Shown: in pieces, positions 7,501-8,762 of the stretch
Layout: each line of letters opens with the position of its first letter
Position numbering within the stretch: the first letter of the stretch is position 1
DNA from: JAKORR01 sp964608495
Lineage (GTDB): Bacteria > Armatimonadota > Zipacnadia > Zipacnadales > FEN-943
Length of the DNA stretch: 8,762 nt
NCBI GenBank assembly: GCA_964608495.1
Contig: CAZSOQ010000219.1
Location: 1-8,762 of the forward strand
Direction: 5' to 3'
Made by a program: the position numbers and the translations under genes
The notes under the pieces: generated by a model
The model's input: only the letters and a program-made list of their open reading frames with translations
The model's database searches: none
What the model was told of the DNA's origin: nothing

Positions 7501-8579
7501 AGGACCTCCTGGACGCGGCCTGGGGCGTGCTCAGCGACCTGGGCAACGCAGTGGCCGGCGCCGCCGACGGTTTCGCGGAGGTGGTCGTCGAGGGCGATAC
7601 GTCGCACAAGGGCTACTCGGTGGGCATGGAGTCCTACGATCCGACGCCCGGGGCCGGCGCGGGCAGCAGCGCCGTGCTCCCGCAGCGCGTCCTGCGGCCC
7701 TACAGGCACCTGCAGGTGACGCCGACCCAGACCGGGTCCTGGGCGCTGCAGGACGTGGTGTCGGTGGGCAAGGTGCGCCAGATCGTGCTCAAGAACTTGT
7801 CCGGCTCGATCTACCGCTACACCAGCAACTCCAAGATCACGCTGAAGGTGAAGGTGCGCGAGATGGACCTGCAGGCGCGGGGCCTGTCCGCGAGCCTGCT
7901 GCCACAGGTCGTGGTCTGCCGGTACAACAAGAGCGCGAAGGGCTGGGACCTGCTGCCGACTACGCGAGAGGGACAGGACACCTTCGTGGCCAAGGCCGAC
8001 AAGGCCGGCGAGTACATGCCCGCGGTGGTGACAAGCGCCGTGGACACGCTGGCGCCGACGTTGCTCAGCACCGAGATGACCAACGGGGCGACGCTGCGGC
8101 CGGGCGAGGCCGTCAGCTTCCAGGTGGCGGACCGGCCGGAGGGCCTGAACCTCGGCCTGGCGCCCGGGGGCGTGTACTTCAAGGTGGACCGCAAGGTGGC
8201 GGCGGGGACGCAGGAGGTCGGCGCTGACGGCGTGGCCGATGTCAGCTTCGTCGCGCCGGCGGGGCTCGCCGCAGGTGAGCACGAGCTGAAGCTATACGCC
8301 GAGGATCGGGGCGGCCACGCGGCGACCTTCGGGCCCTGGAGCTTCACTGTGACCTCGGCCGCCGACGTGGACATGGACGGCGCGGTGGACGGGAAGGACC
8401 TGGTGCGGTTCCTCGAAGCCTGGCGGAAGGCTCACGCGGCGGAGCCCGAGATTGACGCGGCCTGCGACCTGGCGCCGCTGGTGGGCGAGGCGCCGAATCA
8501 GACCCCGGCGCCCGACGGCAAGATAGACAGGGACGACGCGGAGGTCTTCCTGGACGCGTACCTGCGTGGGGCTGAATAG
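4569..8579 (+). CDS. Large secreted protein: PQQ-like beta-propeller, unassigned core, Ig-like and dockerin-like C-terminus
   Basis: The product is 1336 aa and is exported: residues 1-28 are a signal peptide (MHGTRLRPVV, an Ala/Leu core, cleavage probably near AHVAA). Residues about 30-418 resemble a PQQ-like beta-propeller. They open WPQGGRDPVHS...GPQTTPGIGWQY, have a blade-like ALTSTGSKLWSFSV (96-109), and later DAGGNLYAAY and DSAGRTRWQW. Residues 423-487 resemble a carboxypeptidase-regulatory-like beta domain. Residues 513-1040 are unassigned, Gly- and Ser-rich, with alternating hydrophobic stretches and one hydrophobic acidic helical segment (961-1003). Residues about 1155-1262 look Ig-like (DTLAPTLLSTEMTNGA onward). 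Residues 1266-1277 (DVDMDGAVDGKD) are a complete dockerin/EF-hand loop; PDGKIDRDDAEVF (1315-1327) is a second, divergent one. There is no LPXTG motif or C-terminal membrane helix. The start rests on the signal peptide and weak GAGG site; the frame is open to 4368. A surface or extracellular role is inferred; enzymatic activity is not evident. Confidence 0.85.
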   Translation: MHGTRLRPVVLALAAAALLWPTAHVAALQGWPQGGRDPVHSSRGSAIGPQTTPGIGWQYQAGPGPRFVRVGEDGKVFAVVGSLFGSGPSDLPVVVALTSTGSKLWSFSVSDTADKTACDLLVVPGGPVCLVCYRHAYFLDPVNGNQIGEFHRQYSSSLYSTLYSAALTYGGNFIVGASGGSPEFTPDLSQEKMHSRGGAPPTCDPLGNLIWVRTTSGPYTHAIALPLAGWETVLLQWPIQTVYVEWPDGEQCDRSAGIGLIRQYWYRSDPSGICFIEYGDYWPYTVGEAWPGDMRIAVGLGGRSYALGLDGSDTPRIGAMDVPASREDTDVNERPWVWKQALAPGRLGASIGGLVTDAGGNLYAAYAGTISEVRCMDSAGRTRWQWPLQERVVDMAMGRQGELILGLDDGRIVATTPGQAANYRIQGLVLLPYNTRQREVTVTLIDVGGPVRSIHPDQRGAFDFGPANSRDYYVQPVLDGWRFVPAMLPSAAAATDQLVFVGEPLPTPAPSTTTWDVTAGLSAGAWLGLTAKLGPLGASAAKISGTCNSDFGLEMAMETDPGGGKTLYMTPHYGQGSTIGASIGPEGNLGPLSVKPAELEGEVTVGLATSSTFAFDRVLPEQGSTSGQQQAMAVLLLGEPLVTGPARTTPGFGLLVNAALTFLTGALGHDYLDRVGIAFQASNSVGLNVGQFGVKSRQYNKGASVTLAGGSVTTALEASFDKYFNQGPGDPSFSGQLSLAVSPDVSFLSSSISGLKGDGDENWSASLPSLLPQLGATGLVYLRSDFSSVASVLPPQTVAVGVTVDKQQPEALFSSLSDAQTMEVGIYGPQAVAALANGGAAMRSEILAALTQGRSLPGLDWQTFSGDLSRMLVSAFRYAQDQATQPIGYVEKSREKGRGSSFDFSLDLGAGLGVTVGASGSYMKSYSYTERRGDLWLGPMWAEVHNTSTVPPEDGRSFAGLAGDIIWAAVDTLLDVLEDLLDAAWGVLSDLGNAVAGAADGFAEVVVEGDTSHKGYSVGMESYDPTPGAGAGSSAVLPQRVLRPYRHLQVTPTQTGSWALQDVVSVGKVRQIVLKNLSGSIYRYTSNSKITLKVKVREMDLQARGLSASLLPQVVVCRYNKSAKGWDLLPTTREGQDTFVAKADKAGEYMPAVVTSAVDTLAPTLLSTEMTNGATLRPGEAVSFQVADRPEGLNLGLAPGGVYFKVDRKVAAGTQEVGADGVADVSFVAPAGLAAGEHELKLYAEDRGGHAATFGPWSFTVTSAADVDMDGAVDGKDLVRFLEAWRKAHAAEPEIDAACDLAPLVGEAPNQTPAPDGKIDRDDAEVFLDAYLRGAE

Positions 8580-8762
8580 GGATCGAGCAGCACCCCCGCG
8601 GGCGCGGCCTACGGCCGTCCCACGACCACCAAGCACGGTTCCCGCGAGGCTCGGGCCTGCGGAGGGAAGGTGCGGGCGAGAGGGCCAAGCTGCGCAAAAA
8701 GCCCGCCGGCCTACCTGCGCCGTACAGGCCTATAGCCCGAGGGTTACACTACTACGCTGCGC
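8580..8762. other. Right-edge noncoding stretch
   Basis: No gene is supported in these 183 bases. A short hairpin follows the stop (CGGCC at 8605-8609 with GGCCG at 8613-8617, TAC loop, plus a G-T pair), without a T-run. AAAAA at 8696-8700 would be a T-run on the minus strand after a GC-rich stretch, and could belong to a convergent gene outside the window, but the stem is only about 3 bp. Confidence 0.3.

Noticed and set aside
6060..8282. 740-codon minus-strand open frame opposite the secreted-protein gene
   Set aside because: Its product is rich in Arg, Gly, His, Val and Ala with no domain or signal peptide. The plus-strand frame has a signal peptide and recognisable domains.
8604..8618. 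Hairpin after the secreted-protein gene as an intrinsic terminator
   Set aside because: It has only 5-6 bp with a 3-nt loop and no T-run, so it does not stand out from chance pairing in GC-rich sequence.

Overview
The window is GC-rich bacterial DNA with two unrelated parts. Coordinates 1-2995 (minus strand) carry the conserved ribosomal protein/membrane-insertion cluster rpmH-rnpA-yidD-yidC-jag; jag runs off the left edge. Coordinates 3284-8579 (plus strand) carry an aldo/keto reductase and a 1336-residue secreted multidomain protein with a C-terminal dockerin-like calcium-binding module. The lineage cannot be fixed from this window. The full YidC with a signal peptide and periplasmic region argues for a diderm. 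High GC, an atypical YidC periplasmic region and a PQQ-propeller/dockerin-like secreted protein are compatible with groups such as Armatimonadota or Planctomycetota-like phyla, but this is a guess.

The minus-strand cluster is packed like an operon. There are 11 bp between rpmH and rnpA, a 4-bp GTGA overlap between rnpA and yidD, 7 bp between yidD and yidC, and 42 bp between yidC and jag. Its products are ribosomal protein L34, the protein subunit of RNase P, the YidD insertion-efficiency factor, the YidC insertase and the RNA-binding protein Jag/KhpB. A candidate extended -10 element lies about 45 bp upstream of rpmH. The dnaA gene often found upstream of rpmH is absent; instead the strand switches to the reductase.

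On the plus strand, the reductase has a strong Shine-Dalgarno sequence and an intact AKR catalytic tetrad. After a 280-bp gap with two candidate RNA hairpins comes the large exported protein. It has a signal peptide, a PQQ-like beta-propeller, a short carboxypeptidase-regulatory-like beta domain, about 530 residues that I cannot assign, an Ig-like region and a dockerin-like pair of calcium loops. The last 183 bases hold no gene I can support.

Most of the window is ordinary housekeeping. The best candidates for something undescribed are the unassigned core of the secreted protein and the unusual periplasmic region of YidC. I see no mobile element, CRISPR array, tRNA or rRNA.
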